The notes beneath the pieces were generated by a model. The model ran no database searches. It was not told the DNA's origin and saw nothing but the letters and a program-made list of their open reading frames with translations. Both the position numbers and the translations under genes were made by a program. DNA of 64,000 nucleotides, from the NCBI GenBank assembly GCA_050948865.1, contig JBMNEQ010000003.1, positions 1 through 64,000 on the forward strand. Direction: 5' to 3'. Of the stretch, positions 29,499 through 38,049 are shown piece after piece. The stretch's first letter is position 1. Each line of letters starts with the position of its first letter. This DNA is from SKGN01 sp050948865 (GTDB lineage Bacteria; Bacillota_I; Bacilli_A; RF39; UBA660).

Positions 29499-30047
29499 AT
29501 GGGAAGTGAAATCAAGCAAAAAGAATATTTAGATGTTTTAGATGAACAAGGGAATAAAACTGGGATTGTTAAATCAAGAGGTGAAATTCATAAAAATAAT
29601 TTATGGCATCGGGAAGTAGCAGTTCTTATCTTTAATTTAGAGGGAGAAATTCTTCTTCAAAAAAGAAGTATGGATAAAAAAGATGCTCCTGGAGTTTGGG
29701 CTTTATGTGCTGGTCATGTAGGGTTAAATGAAACTCCTTTAGAAACTCTTTATAAAGAAGTAAAAGAAGAAGTAGGGATTGATATTGATATAAAGAAACT
29801 TACTTATATGTTTACTTTAAGAAATAATGAAGAAGGGAATAGACATTTTATTGATATCTTTAAATATATAACGGAAGATAAAATAAATGAATTTAAAATT
29901 CAAACTGAAGAGTTAACTGCCCTTAGGTTTTTTAATTATGAGGAAGTTAAAAAAGGAGCTTTAAATAATGATCCTAATTTATTTTTGAAAAATGATGAAC
30001 CAACTAGGTGTATTTTTGCTTGGATTGATGAAAAGGGAATTTATTAA
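29499..30047 (+). CDS. Nudix hydrolase (YfcD/IDI-like)
   Basis: 182 residues from ATG 29499, which follows SD GAAGG at the mltG end; an in-frame upstream start lies inside mltG. The Nudix box reads 'GHVGLNETPLETLYKEVKEE' plus 'VGI', i.e. G-x5-E-x7-KE-x2-EE-x-G with the usual Arg replaced by Lys. The N-terminal 'EYLDVLDEQGNKTGIVKSRGEIHKNNLWH' type segment (in part) is shared by isopentenyl-diphosphate isomerase-like and YfcD Nudix proteins. Substrate unknown. Confidence 0.85.
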   Translation: MGSEIKQKEYLDVLDEQGNKTGIVKSRGEIHKNNLWHREVAVLIFNLEGEILLQKRSMDKKDAPGVWALCAGHVGLNETPLETLYKEVKEEVGIDIDIKKLTYMFTLRNNEEGNRHFIDIFKYITEDKINEFKIQTEELTALRFFNYEEVKKGALNNDPNLFLKNDEPTRCIFAWIDEKGIY

Positions 30048-30072
30048 GATGTTTAATTAATGAGGTGAAAAG

Positions 30073-32193
30073 ATGGCCAAAAAGAAAGAGAGAAGAGAAG
30101 AAACTAAAAAACCAGTATATCATATTGAGTTAACTGGGTTATTATTAATTTTAATTGCTATCATTGGTTTAGGGGCTTTTGGTCCTGCGGGTAATATCGT
30201 TAGTGGGTTTGCAATTTTTATTGGTGGTTCTTGGTATTTTATGATTTTAATTTATCTTTTTTGTGTTGGTTTTTATATGATTTTAAATAGAGAAAGGCCT
30301 AATTTTTTTTCTCCTCGTTTAGTTGGATTATATGTTTTTTTTGCTACTCTTTTAATAACTTCTCATATTACTTATATAAAAGAACTAAAAGGTTTAATTG
30401 AAGTATTAAGAGAGACTTCTAATCAAGTTTTATTAACTTTTAAAGATGTTAGTCATAGTATTGATGCAGGAGGAGGTTTTGTTGGGGCTTTTTTAGCTTA
30501 TTTTTTTGTTAAATTCTTTGATAAAGGAGTTTATATTGTTCTTGGTGTTTTACTTCTTTTTAGTTTTATTATGTTATTTGATATTTCAATTGGAGAGATG
30601 ATTGATTGGATTAGAAAAAGGATTAAAAAGATTTTTAAAAGGAAAAAGGTAGAAGAAAAGAAAGAAGATCAAGTAATTATTTCTAATTTAACTAAAGTAA
30701 AACAAGTTGCTGATCAAGAAATAAGTGATAATCTAGAAAAAGAAGTTCATTATGAAGATTATGTGCTTCCTTCGATGATGCTTCTTGAAAATGCTAAAAA
30801 AGATTATAGTAATGATAATCAAGGGATTGTGCGGGGAAATATTAAAATCTTAGAAAGAGTTTTAACTGATTTTGATATTGAAGGTAAAATTGTCCAAGTT
30901 CATATTGGGCCTAGTGTAACTCAATATGAACTTGAAATAAAGGCAGGAACAAAAGTTAATAAAATACTTGGAATTAATCGGGAAATTGCTTTAGCTTTAG
31001 CGGCTAAAGTTGTTCGTATTCAAGCTCCAATTCCTGGAAAGGGAACAATTGGGATTGAAATACCTAATAAAGTTAATACTTTAGTCAGTTTAAGGGAAGT
31101 TTTATCTTCTATTCCTGATAATATGAGAGAAAAAAAGTTATTAGTTGGTCTTGGGATTGATATTATGGGAAAACCAATTTATGCTGAAATAGATAAAACA
31201 CCACATCTTTTAATTGCTGGTGCGACTGGGAGTGGGAAATCAGTTTGTATTAATACGATGATTATATCTTTATTAATGAGAACTAAACCTGATGAAGTAA
31301 AATTGGTTTTAGTTGATCCAAAAAAGGTAGAGTTAAATATTTATAATGGGATTCCTCATCTTTTAGCTCCCGTTGTAACTGATCCTCGTAAAGCATCGGT
31401 AGTTTTAATGAAGATTGTTTCAGAAATGGAAAGGCGTTATGATTTATTTGATGATACTGAAACAAAAGGAATTGATAGTTATAATTTATATTTAGAAAAT
31501 AAAAATAAAAAGCTAAATGAAGGAGAAAGAATTTCTAAATTACCATATTTGGTAGTTATTATTGATGAACTAGCTGATTTAATGTTAGTGGCTTCTAAAG
31601 AAGTGGAAGATTCTATTATGCGTTTAACACAAATGGCTAGAGCAGCAGGGATTCATCTTATTGTCGCTACTCAACGTCCTTCAACTGATGTAATAACAGG
31701 TTTAATTAAAGCGAATATTCCTTCTCGGATTGCCTTTTCTGTTAGTAGTAATGTTGATTCTCGGACTATTTTAGATATGGCCGGAGCAGAGAAATTATTA
31801 GGTCAAGGGGATATGCTTTTTTTACCAACAGGAGAGAATATTCCTCTTCGTCTTCAAGGGTCGTATGTTAATGAAAAGGAAATAAAAAGAATAATTGATT
31901 GGGTGATTAGACAACAAAAAGCTAAATATGATGAAAAGTTAGTTACCACTGATCAGGCTTCCTTTTCTTTAGATTCTAAAGAAGAAGATGATGAACTTTA
32001 TCAAGAGGTTCTTGAATTTGCTATTCAAAATAAAAGTATTAGCACTTCTTTAATACAAAGAAAATATCGAATTGGTTATAATAGGGCCGCTCGTATTATT
32101 GATTTATTAGAAGAAAGAGGAATAGTTGGACCTCCTCGGGGTTCTAAAGCTAGGGAAGTGTTAAAAAGTCAAGAAGAAGAGGGGGAAGAATAA
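30073..32193 (+). CDS. ftsK: DNA translocase FtsK/SpoIIIE
   Basis: 706 residues. Four membrane spans (about 18-185), a charged linker, the alpha/beta RecA-like motor with Walker A 'GATGSGKS', Walker B 'LVVIIDELADLM' and 'QMARAAGIHLIVATQRPS', and a C-terminal winged-helix gamma domain ('IQRKYRIGYNRAARIIDLLEERG'). It pumps chromosomal DNA through the division septum; in spore formers the same family (SpoIIIE) moves DNA into the forespore. yebC overlaps the stop by one base (TAATG). Confidence 0.95.
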   Translation: MAKKKERREETKKPVYHIELTGLLLILIAIIGLGAFGPAGNIVSGFAIFIGGSWYFMILIYLFCVGFYMILNRERPNFFSPRLVGLYVFFATLLITSHITYIKELKGLIEVLRETSNQVLLTFKDVSHSIDAGGGFVGAFLAYFFVKFFDKGVYIVLGVLLLFSFIMLFDISIGEMIDWIRKRIKKIFKRKKVEEKKEDQVIISNLTKVKQVADQEISDNLEKEVHYEDYVLPSMMLLENAKKDYSNDNQGIVRGNIKILERVLTDFDIEGKIVQVHIGPSVTQYELEIKAGTKVNKILGINREIALALAAKVVRIQAPIPGKGTIGIEIPNKVNTLVSLREVLSSIPDNMREKKLLVGLGIDIMGKPIYAEIDKTPHLLIAGATGSGKSVCINTMIISLLMRTKPDEVKLVLVDPKKVELNIYNGIPHLLAPVVTDPRKASVVLMKIVSEMERRYDLFDDTETKGIDSYNLYLENKNKKLNEGERISKLPYLVVIIDELADLMLVASKEVEDSIMRLTQMARAAGIHLIVATQRPSTDVITGLIKANIPSRIAFSVSSNVDSRTILDMAGAEKLLGQGDMLFLPTGENIPLRLQGSYVNEKEIKRIIDWVIRQQKAKYDEKLVTTDQASFSLDSKEEDDELYQEVLEFAIQNKSISTSLIQRKYRIGYNRAARIIDLLEERGIVGPPRGSKAREVLKSQEEEGEE

Positions 32194-32912
32194 TGGGACG
32201 AGCTTATGAAGTAAGAAAGTTTTCGATAGCGAAAACAGCTTTAAAAAAGGCTAAACTTCATAGTATCTATGCTAAAGAAATTCAAAAGATTGCTAAAAAA
32301 GGTGGTGTTGATCCTTTAAGTAATTTGGAATTAAAAAGACTTTTAGAACGGGCTAAAAAGGAACAAGTTCCCAATGATATTATTGAAAGATCTTTAAAAA
32401 GGGTAACTAGTGGAGGAACAGAAGATTATCTAGATGTTCGTTATGAAGGTTTTGGACCAGGAGCTTCTACTTTAATTGTTGAATGTTTAACAGACAATAT
32501 AAATAGAACGGCTAGTTTTGTTCGTCATGCCTTTTCTAAAGCTTCTTCTAAATTAGGAGTTCTAGGAAGCGTCAGCTATATGTATAAGCAAGTTTATTTT
32601 TTGGAAATAAGCAAGATAAAAGAAGAAGAATTATTAAACTTTTTAATAGAAAATAATCAAGATTTTATTGATATAATAAAAGAAGAGAATATTATTTTAT
32701 ATGTTGAACCTCAAAAAGGAAATATGATAAGGGAATTATTTTCAACAACAAAGAAACCTTATGAAGTTCTTAATGAAGGTTTAATTATGGTTCCAGATTT
32801 ATCAATAGAATTATCTTCTTCTGATTTAGAAGAATTTAAAAAGTTATTATCTTTATTAGAAGATATTGATGATGTTAAAGAAGTTTTTCATAATGTTAAT
32901 AATGAATTTTAA
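32193..32912 (+). CDS. YebC/PmpR-family protein (translation or transcription factor)
   Basis: 239 residues, the standard length. Although the N-terminal 'AGHSKW' is not present ('MGRAYEVRKFSIAKTALKKAKLHSIYAKEI'-type start, quoted only in outline), the family pattern is clear: 'AKKGGVDPLSNLELKRLLERAK', 'VPNDIIERSLKRV', 'RYEGFGPG', 'ECLTDNINRTAS.VRHAFSK', 'LGVLGSVSYMY'. YebC proteins act as regulators and, in recent work, as factors relieving ribosome stalling at proline stretches. Start ATG overlaps the ftsK stop. Confidence 0.9.
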   Translation: MGRAYEVRKFSIAKTALKKAKLHSIYAKEIQKIAKKGGVDPLSNLELKRLLERAKKEQVPNDIIERSLKRVTSGGTEDYLDVRYEGFGPGASTLIVECLTDNINRTASFVRHAFSKASSKLGVLGSVSYMYKQVYFLEISKIKEEELLNFLIENNQDFIDIIKEENIILYVEPQKGNMIRELFSTTKKPYEVLNEGLIMVPDLSIELSSSDLEEFKKLLSLLEDIDDVKEVFHNVNNEF

Positions 32913-32939
32913 AGATTTATTAAGTTAGGACGTGAATAT

Positions 32940-34208
32940 ATGTTTAACGGAGTTAAAGTAGATCTTAATAAAAATATATCTATTACTAAAGATATTAAAG
33001 AATATAAACAACCAAAAATAGTTTATATCCCTCTTAATAGTTATGGAAGTGATGAGGGTGAAAGTTTAGTTAAAATAAATGATTATGTTTTAAAAGGACA
33101 AGTTATTGGTCAAAGAAGTGATCAATTAAAGTTTCCTCTTCATTCTAGTGTTAGTGGTCAAGTAGTTGCTTTTGAAGATAAAGTAAACAGTAAAGGAGAA
33201 CTTGTTAAATGTTTAGTAATAAAAAATGATTTTAAAGAAAAGCAAGTAGAAATTCAAGGGGTAAGAGAAAAGTTAACTTCTTATAATAAAGAAATATTTT
33301 TAAAACTTTTAAAAGAATGTGCTGTTTCAGGAATGGGGGGAGCTGATTTTCCTACTTATTTAAAATATAAGGGGGATTTAAATACAATTATTGTTAATGT
33401 AGTTGAGGGAGAACCATATATGACTTCTGATTATATGGTTGGAATGCTGCAAACAGAAGAAATATTAGAGGCTCTTGATGCAATAATGGAAATTAATCAG
33501 ATTAAAAAGGGGATTATTGCTCTTAATGAAGAATATTTATCTTTAAAAGAACGTTTTGAAGCCTTTTTAGGAACTTATCCTAATATAATGATTGTTACTG
33601 TTCCTGCTATTTATCCTCTTGGTTGGGAAAGATATTTAGTAAAAAAGGTTTTAAATGTTCATTATAATAAGTATCCCCTAGAAAAAGGCATTGTTGTGAA
33701 CAATATTAATACTATTTATGCTATTTATAAAGCTCTTAAGAATAAAAAGCCTATTAGTCAAAGAATTATTACTATTAGTGGGGAAATGGTTAAAGAACCT
33801 CAAAATGTTTTAGTGAAGTTAGGAACTAGTTTAAAAGAAGTTATTGAAGAAATAGGGGGGTTAAAAGAAGATCAAGAGTTAAGTTTTATTGTTAATGGTC
33901 CTTTAAGGGGAAAGAGTTTAAAGATTGATGATTTAATTGTTACCAAAGATTTAGCAGGAATAGTTATTCAAACTAAAAGAAGATTAGAACAAGAGACTAC
34001 TTGTTTAAGATGTGGTAAATGTGCTTTGGTTTGCCCAGTTAATATTGTCCCTATTTTAATTAAAGAAAACTTAAAAAGTTATGATAAATTAAAATATTTA
34101 TTTCCAGAACGATGTTTAGAATGTGGTTTATGTTCTTATATTTGTCCTTCCAAGATTAATATAAGAGAATCAGTAAGAAGAGCTAAAAAGGAGATTAGGA
34201 GGCATTAA
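32940..34208 (+). CDS. rnfC: Rnf electron transport complex subunit C
   Basis: 422 residues. N-terminal Rnf/barrel-sandwich region ('YIPLNSYGSD', 'VLKGQVIGQRS', 'HSSVSGQVVAFE'), a NuoF-like flavin/NADH-binding core ('CAVSGMGGADFPTYLKY', 'VVEGEPYMTSDY') and two [4Fe-4S] motifs: C355, C358, C361, C365 and C392, C395, C398, C402. RnfC is the peripheral NADH-interacting subunit of the ferredoxin:NAD+ ion pump. First gene of the rnf operon; rnfD-G starts one base after its stop. Confidence 0.94.
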   Translation: MFNGVKVDLNKNISITKDIKEYKQPKIVYIPLNSYGSDEGESLVKINDYVLKGQVIGQRSDQLKFPLHSSVSGQVVAFEDKVNSKGELVKCLVIKNDFKEKQVEIQGVREKLTSYNKEIFLKLLKECAVSGMGGADFPTYLKYKGDLNTIIVNVVEGEPYMTSDYMVGMLQTEEILEALDAIMEINQIKKGIIALNEEYLSLKERFEAFLGTYPNIMIVTVPAIYPLGWERYLVKKVLNVHYNKYPLEKGIVVNNINTIYAIYKALKNKKPISQRIITISGEMVKEPQNVLVKLGTSLKEVIEEIGGLKEDQELSFIVNGPLRGKSLKIDDLIVTKDLAGIVIQTKRRLEQETTCLRCGKCALVCPVNIVPILIKENLKSYDKLKYLFPERCLECGLCSYICPSKINIRESVRRAKKEIRRH

Positions 34209-34209
34209 A

Positions 34210-35640
34210 ATGGATTTATTAAAAGAAGGCCCTTATTTAAAAGATCAAGAAAATACTAATAAAATGATGAAAAGATTATTATTATCTCTAATCCCCATTA
34301 TTTTATTTGCGATTTATAAAAATGGAATTTATCCTTATTGGGAAGGTTCATCATCTTTAGGGGAAGCCTTTCGACCTTTATTCTTAATTTTAATTGCTTC
34401 AGGAACTTCAATTTTAGCAGAAACTTTATATGTTTCTTTAGTTTTAAAAAAGAAAAAAGAGGATTTAAAAGAATATTTAAAACATTCCTATGCTCTTTTT
34501 CCTGGTTTGTTTTTGGCTTTAATTTCCCCTTATAATACTCCTTATTGGTTAATAATTTTTGGAAGTATTACAGCGACTATTCTTGGAAAGATGTTATTTG
34601 GAGGATTTGGTTATAATATTTTTAATCCAGCTTTAATTGGTTCTTTATTCATGACTTCTTCTTATGGAGCTTTAATAACTTCTAGAGGTGGTTATTTAAA
34701 TCCTTTAGAAATAGATACGATTACTTCTTCAACGCCACTTATGAGTGTTAGTAAAGTAAATTATCTTTTTAATTTTTCTGATATTAGTTTTAAATTTGGT
34801 ACTCTTTTTGATTACTTTTTTGGTTTTATTCCTGGAGCTTTAGGAGAAACAAGTAAGATTTTAATTTTAATAGCGTTAATTTATTTAATAATAACTAAAG
34901 TAATAAAATGGAGAATTCCTCTTCTTTATTTGTTAACAGTTTTTATAATGACTTTTATAATAGGCTTTTCTAATGGAATGGGATTTTGGTATCCTTTATT
35001 TCATTTACTCTCTGGAGGTTTGTTATTTGGAGCTGTTTTTATGGCTACTGATCCAGTAACTAGTCCCATAACGAAAAAGGGACAAATCCTATTTGCCCTT
35101 AGTTTAGGTTTGTTAACAGTTATTTTAAGGTTTTTAACTTCTTATCCAGAAGGAGTTTTAACTGCTATCTTAACAATGAATATGTTTGTTTTTATTTTAG
35201 ATAAGATTGGGGTAAAAGGAGAATTAAATAAAAAAGGTTTTCTATCTTTATTATTAATCTTTTTTATAATTATTTTAGGAATTAGTTTTTATATTGGTAA
35301 TAGTTTAAAAAATATTGATGTTAAAGAAGAGATAACTACTATTACTGAGATTAAAAAAGAAGGTTCATTAACTAAATATTATGTATCAACTAAGGGGTTT
35401 GCGGGTTTAATTAAAGCAGAAGTAATTACAAGGGATAATCAAATTAAAGAAATTAAGATCATCAGTCAAAATGAAAGTTATTGGAAAAAGATAGAAAGTA
35501 ATGATTATTTAAATACTTTAATAATTAATCAAGATAACATTAATAATGTTGATGCAATTAGTGGAGCAACCTTTACCTCAGAATCTTTAAAAGAAATAAT
35601 GGTTAGAGTAATTAAAGAAGAGTTTAAAGAGGTGAAATAA
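34210..35640 (+). CDS. rnfD: Fusion of Rnf subunit D with the FMN-binding domain of subunit G
   Basis: 476 residues. Residues 1-~365 are RnfD: multi-span membrane protein with 'FGGFGYNIFNPALIG' and 'ITSSTPLM', the latter the usual FMN-Thr site. Residues ~370-476 are a soluble FMN-binding domain like the extracytoplasmic part of RnfG, with 'DAISGATFTS' where T454 of SGAT is the expected covalent FMN site. In normal operons rnfG is a separate gene behind rnfD. Here its flavin domain is on RnfD, and an RnfG-like membrane anchor follows as a 35-residue ORF. Confidence 0.88.
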   Translation: MDLLKEGPYLKDQENTNKMMKRLLLSLIPIILFAIYKNGIYPYWEGSSSLGEAFRPLFLILIASGTSILAETLYVSLVLKKKKEDLKEYLKHSYALFPGLFLALISPYNTPYWLIIFGSITATILGKMLFGGFGYNIFNPALIGSLFMTSSYGALITSRGGYLNPLEIDTITSSTPLMSVSKVNYLFNFSDISFKFGTLFDYFFGFIPGALGETSKILILIALIYLIITKVIKWRIPLLYLLTVFIMTFIIGFSNGMGFWYPLFHLLSGGLLFGAVFMATDPVTSPITKKGQILFALSLGLLTVILRFLTSYPEGVLTAILTMNMFVFILDKIGVKGELNKKGFLSLLLIFFIIILGISFYIGNSLKNIDVKEEITTITEIKKEGSLTKYYVSTKGFAGLIKAEVITRDNQIKEIKIISQNESYWKKIESNDYLNTLIINQDNINNVDAISGATFTSESLKEIMVRVIKEEFKEVK

Positions 35641-35641
35641 G

Positions 35642-35749
35642 ATGAAAAAAAATTTAATAAAACCAATCTTAGTTTTAACTTTAATTGCTTTTATTTGTTC
35701 TTTATTAGTTTGTTTAGTTAATGAACTTACGTTAGGAGTGATATCTTGA
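35642..35749 (+). CDS. 35-residue microprotein resembling the RnfG N-terminal anchor
   Basis: ATG 35642 to TGA 35749, one base after the rnfD-G stop, with 'gaggtg' as SD. It has a basic start 'MKKNLIKP', one membrane span and 'VNELTLGVIS'. The start 'I.KP.L.L.LI' and the end 'L.NE.T' match the N-terminal segment of RnfG ('..LVNE.T...I'). It lies exactly where rnfG should be, between rnfD and rnfE. Its TGA overlaps the TTG start of rnfE. The most likely reading is a surviving anchor of a split RnfG. Confidence 0.65.
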   Translation: MKKNLIKPILVLTLIAFICSLLVCLVNELTLGVIS

Positions 35750-36390
35750 AAGATGATAAAAAGGGCTTTTTTAAATCAATAATTGAGGATAATCCTGTTT
35801 TTGTTCTTTGTCTTGGTTTATGTCCTACTTTAGCTGTTACTTTTAATTTAGAAAACGCTTATACTATGGGCTTATCTGTTTTATTTGTTGTTTTAATTAC
35901 TAATATTATTGTTTCTTTAATATCAAAATATGTTGATGAAGAAATAAGAATACCTGCTTATATCATTATAATTGCTTCTTCAGTAACTATTTTAGAATTA
36001 TTATTAGGAAAGTATCTACCAGCAATTTCTAAATCATTAGGTATTTATTTACCTTTAATCGTAGTTAATTGTATCGTCTTAGGAAGAGCTTTATCTTATG
36101 CTTCTTCTCATAATGTAATTAATAGTATAAAAGATGCTTTTAAAGCAGGAATAGGTTTTACCTTGGCTTTATCTTTATTAGGTTTAATCAGAGAAGTTTT
36201 AGGAAGCAATCAAATAACTATTATGGATAATATTTCCCCTTTAACAGGATATATTATGAAGTATACTATTTTCTTTAAAAATGAATTGATTCCTAATCCT
36301 TTATTTTTATCCCCAGCTGGGGCTTTTATAACATTAGGTTTTTTAATTGCTTTTATCAATGTTCTAAGAAATAGAGGTGAAGCGAAATGA
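35746..36390 (+). CDS. rnfE: Rnf electron transport complex subunit E
   Basis: 214 residues, six-span membrane protein. Starts with TTG 35746, overlapping the microprotein stop; SD AGGAGTG lies at the right distance and 'KDDKKGFFKSIIEDNPVFV' is the normal RnfE beginning. The Cys motifs 'LGLCPTLAVT' and 'VVNCIVLGRA' are the ones that with RnfA hold the buried [2Fe-2S] cluster in the membrane. Overlaps rnfA by ATGA. Confidence 0.93.
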   Translation: MKDDKKGFFKSIIEDNPVFVLCLGLCPTLAVTFNLENAYTMGLSVLFVVLITNIIVSLISKYVDEEIRIPAYIIIIASSVTILELLLGKYLPAISKSLGIYLPLIVVNCIVLGRALSYASSHNVINSIKDAFKAGIGFTLALSLLGLIREVLGSNQITIMDNISPLTGYIMKYTIFFKNELIPNPLFLSPAGAFITLGFLIAFINVLRNRGEAK

Positions 36391-36956
36391 ATTTATTTTC
36401 TTTATTTATAACAAGTATTTTAATGGAGAATGTTGTTTTAAATAAATTTTTAGGAATTTGTCCTTTTGTTGGAGTTTCTAGTAAGGAAAAAAGTGCTACT
36501 GGAATGGGTTTAGCAGTTGTTTTTGTTATTACAATTTCTAGCATCATAACTTATTTTCTTTATCATTATCTTTTAGTTCCTACCAAGACTGAATATTTAA
36601 GAACAATTGTTTTTATTTTAATAATAGCTTCTTTAGTGCAAATGGTAGAAATATTAATGAAAAGATATTTTACTTCTTTATATGAATTATTAGGAATTTA
36701 TCTTCCTTTAATTACTACTAATTGTGCTGTTCTTGGAGTTGTTGTTTTAAATGTTTTTAGTGGTTTTAATTTATTAGAAACTTTAGTATTTTCTATTGGT
36801 AGTAGTCTAGGTTTTTTCTTGGTTATTTATTTATTTTCTACAATAAGAGAAAGAATAAAAGCTTCTCCAATTATAAAGCCTTTTCAAGGTTATCCTCTAG
36901 CTTTAATTACAGCTGGAATTATGGCTTTAATTTTTTCTCGATATGGAGGGATGTAA
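36387..36956 (+). CDS. rnfA: Rnf electron transport complex subunit A
   Basis: 189 residues, six-span membrane protein, inverted-topology paralogue of RnfE. 'ENVVLNKFLGICPFVGVS' and 'LPLITTNCAVLGV' carry the cluster cysteines. ATG 36387 overlaps the rnfE TGA. Together RnfA and RnfE move electrons across the membrane in step with ion transport. Normal length and motifs. Confidence 0.94.
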   Translation: MNLFSLFITSILMENVVLNKFLGICPFVGVSSKEKSATGMGLAVVFVITISSIITYFLYHYLLVPTKTEYLRTIVFILIIASLVQMVEILMKRYFTSLYELLGIYLPLITTNCAVLGVVVLNVFSGFNLLETLVFSIGSSLGFFLVIYLFSTIRERIKASPIIKPFQGYPLALITAGIMALIFSRYGGM

Positions 36957-37091
36957 ATGTTAAGCTATGGAGTTCTCTTTTGTTTGTCTTTATTAACATT
37001 AATTTTATATAAATTAAACAAATCTTTATTTAATTCTTCTAATTGTAATTTATGTTTTATTAAAGAATGTGAAAAGAGGGATAAAAAATGA
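36957..37091 (+). CDS. 44-residue membrane microprotein with Cys cluster in the rnf operon
   Basis: ATG 36957 directly abuts the rnfA stop, and its TGA overlaps the rnfB start (ATGA), so it is fitted into the operon by coupling at both ends. One N-terminal membrane span (about 3-19), then a short basic part with C30, C33 and C38 ('CNLCFIKEC'); C9 lies in the membrane. CxxC-x4-C could bind a metal or Fe-S cluster or form disulfides. I do not know a family. Usual Rnf operons have nothing between rnfA and rnfB. Confidence 0.6.
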   Translation: MLSYGVLFCLSLLTLILYKLNKSLFNSSNCNLCFIKECEKRDKK

Positions 37092-37366
37092 TAGGAATTT
37101 TAATTGTTTCTGTTATTGCTTTTGGAGCGAGTATATTTTTAGTTATTTTAAATTATTATTTAAATAAAATAGATAAAGAAGTAGAAGATGTTGCCCTTTT
37201 ATTACCAGGATATAATTGTGGAGCTTGTGGTTTTGCAGGTTGTTTTGAATTAGCGAAACAAATCGTTCACCATCAAGTGGAACCTCGTCAATGTAAACCA
37301 ATAAAAGAAGAACAATATCAAAAGATTATTGCCTATTTAAAAGAACATAAAATAAAGACTGATTAA
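37088..37366 (+). CDS. rnfB: Short Rnf subunit B lacking the ferredoxin domain
   Basis: 92 residues against roughly 190-330 in known RnfB. It keeps the N-terminal membrane anchor (3-25) and the first [4Fe-4S] motif C44, C47, C52, C69 ('LPGYNCGACGFAGC'). The two-cluster or longer ferredoxin-like C-terminal part is missing. The stop is followed by non-coding sequence with no ferredoxin codons in any frame, so this is a true short form rather than a simple frameshift. It ends the rnf operon. Confidence 0.85.
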   Translation: MIGILIVSVIAFGASIFLVILNYYLNKIDKEVEDVALLLPGYNCGACGFAGCFELAKQIVHHQVEPRQCKPIKEEQYQKIIAYLKEHKIKTD

Positions 37367-37437
37367 AAGTAGAACCTTGTTTTACTCTAGCATAAAAACA
37401 AAAAGTAAAGTTCATACTAAAATTAAAAGAGGTTAAG

Positions 37438-37830
37438 ATGCAAAAACAAGGATTTACTTTAATTGAGTTATTAGCGATTATTATTATTTTGGGAATACTT
37501 ATTACTATTACTATTCCTAATGTTTCTAAAACAACAAAAGAGTTTAAAGATAAGTCTTATTCTTTATTAATAGAAAGTTTAGAAAATGGTGCTCAAATTT
37601 ATGTTTCAAGAAATAGGTCTTTTATTCAAGAAAAAATTAATCAAGAAGGAGTTTATATAGTAAGATTATCTGATTTAAAAGAACTTAATTTAATTAAAGA
37701 TAATCTAAGGGATCCAAGGACTAATAAGGTTATTTCTTTAAATAAAAAGATATATGTGATGTATGATTTAGATTTATCTTTGATTTATTGTTTCGAAGAT
37801 AGGGATTGTCCAACCCCGTTTATTCCTTAA
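37438..37830 (+). CDS. Type IV pilin-like protein (minor pilin)
   Basis: 130 residues. Prepilin signal 'MQKQG|FTLIELLAIIIILGI' with Gly5/Phe6 cleavage site and Glu+5, then a small head. 'LKELNLIKDNLRDPRTNKVI' and the C-terminal pair 'YCFEDRDCP' match the pilin at 46112 ('YCYEDNDCP'), so the two are paralogues with a likely C-terminal disulfide. Isolated from the pilus assembly genes, 5.5 kb away, with 'gaggtt' before the start. Own promoter not obvious. Confidence 0.85.
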   Translation: MQKQGFTLIELLAIIIILGILITITIPNVSKTTKEFKDKSYSLLIESLENGAQIYVSRNRSFIQEKINQEGVYIVRLSDLKELNLIKDNLRDPRTNKVISLNKKIYVMYDLDLSLIYCFEDRDCPTPFIP

Positions 37831-37867
37831 CTAAGAATAAATTTTTAAAAAGAAAGGCTCAATTTAA

Positions 37868-38027
37868 TTGACTTTTATCATATAATACTATAATATAGTA
37901 AAAGAATTTGAAAAGAGGAAAGAAGATGTATTCATCTCACCTGATTGCTTAAGCTTTAGGTTAATGCCCAAGTTATACTTTTAGTATAATAATAGGTGGA
38001 GTGTGAATATATAAATATTCACTTTTT
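37868..38027 (+). promoter_or_regulatory. infC operon leader with promoter and attenuator
   Basis: TTGACT (37868-37873) and TATAAT (37889-37894; 15-base spacer, so moderate) start a ~150-base untranslated leader. It ends in a terminator hairpin GTGAATAT-ataa-ATATTCAC with a T-run (38003-38027) just before the infC SD. In Bacillus this operon is controlled by ribosomal protein L20 through leader attenuation; the same is likely here, though I cannot confirm the L20-binding structure by eye. Confidence 0.6.
38003..38027 (+). terminator. Attenuator hairpin in the infC leader
   Basis: Eight perfect pairs (38003-38010 with 38015-38022), loop ataa, T-run 38023-38027. It lies 10 bases before the infC Shine-Dalgarno site and so must be avoided for expression. 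Confidence 0.75.
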
Positions 38028-38049
38028 ATATTTTATGGAGGTGCTTAGT

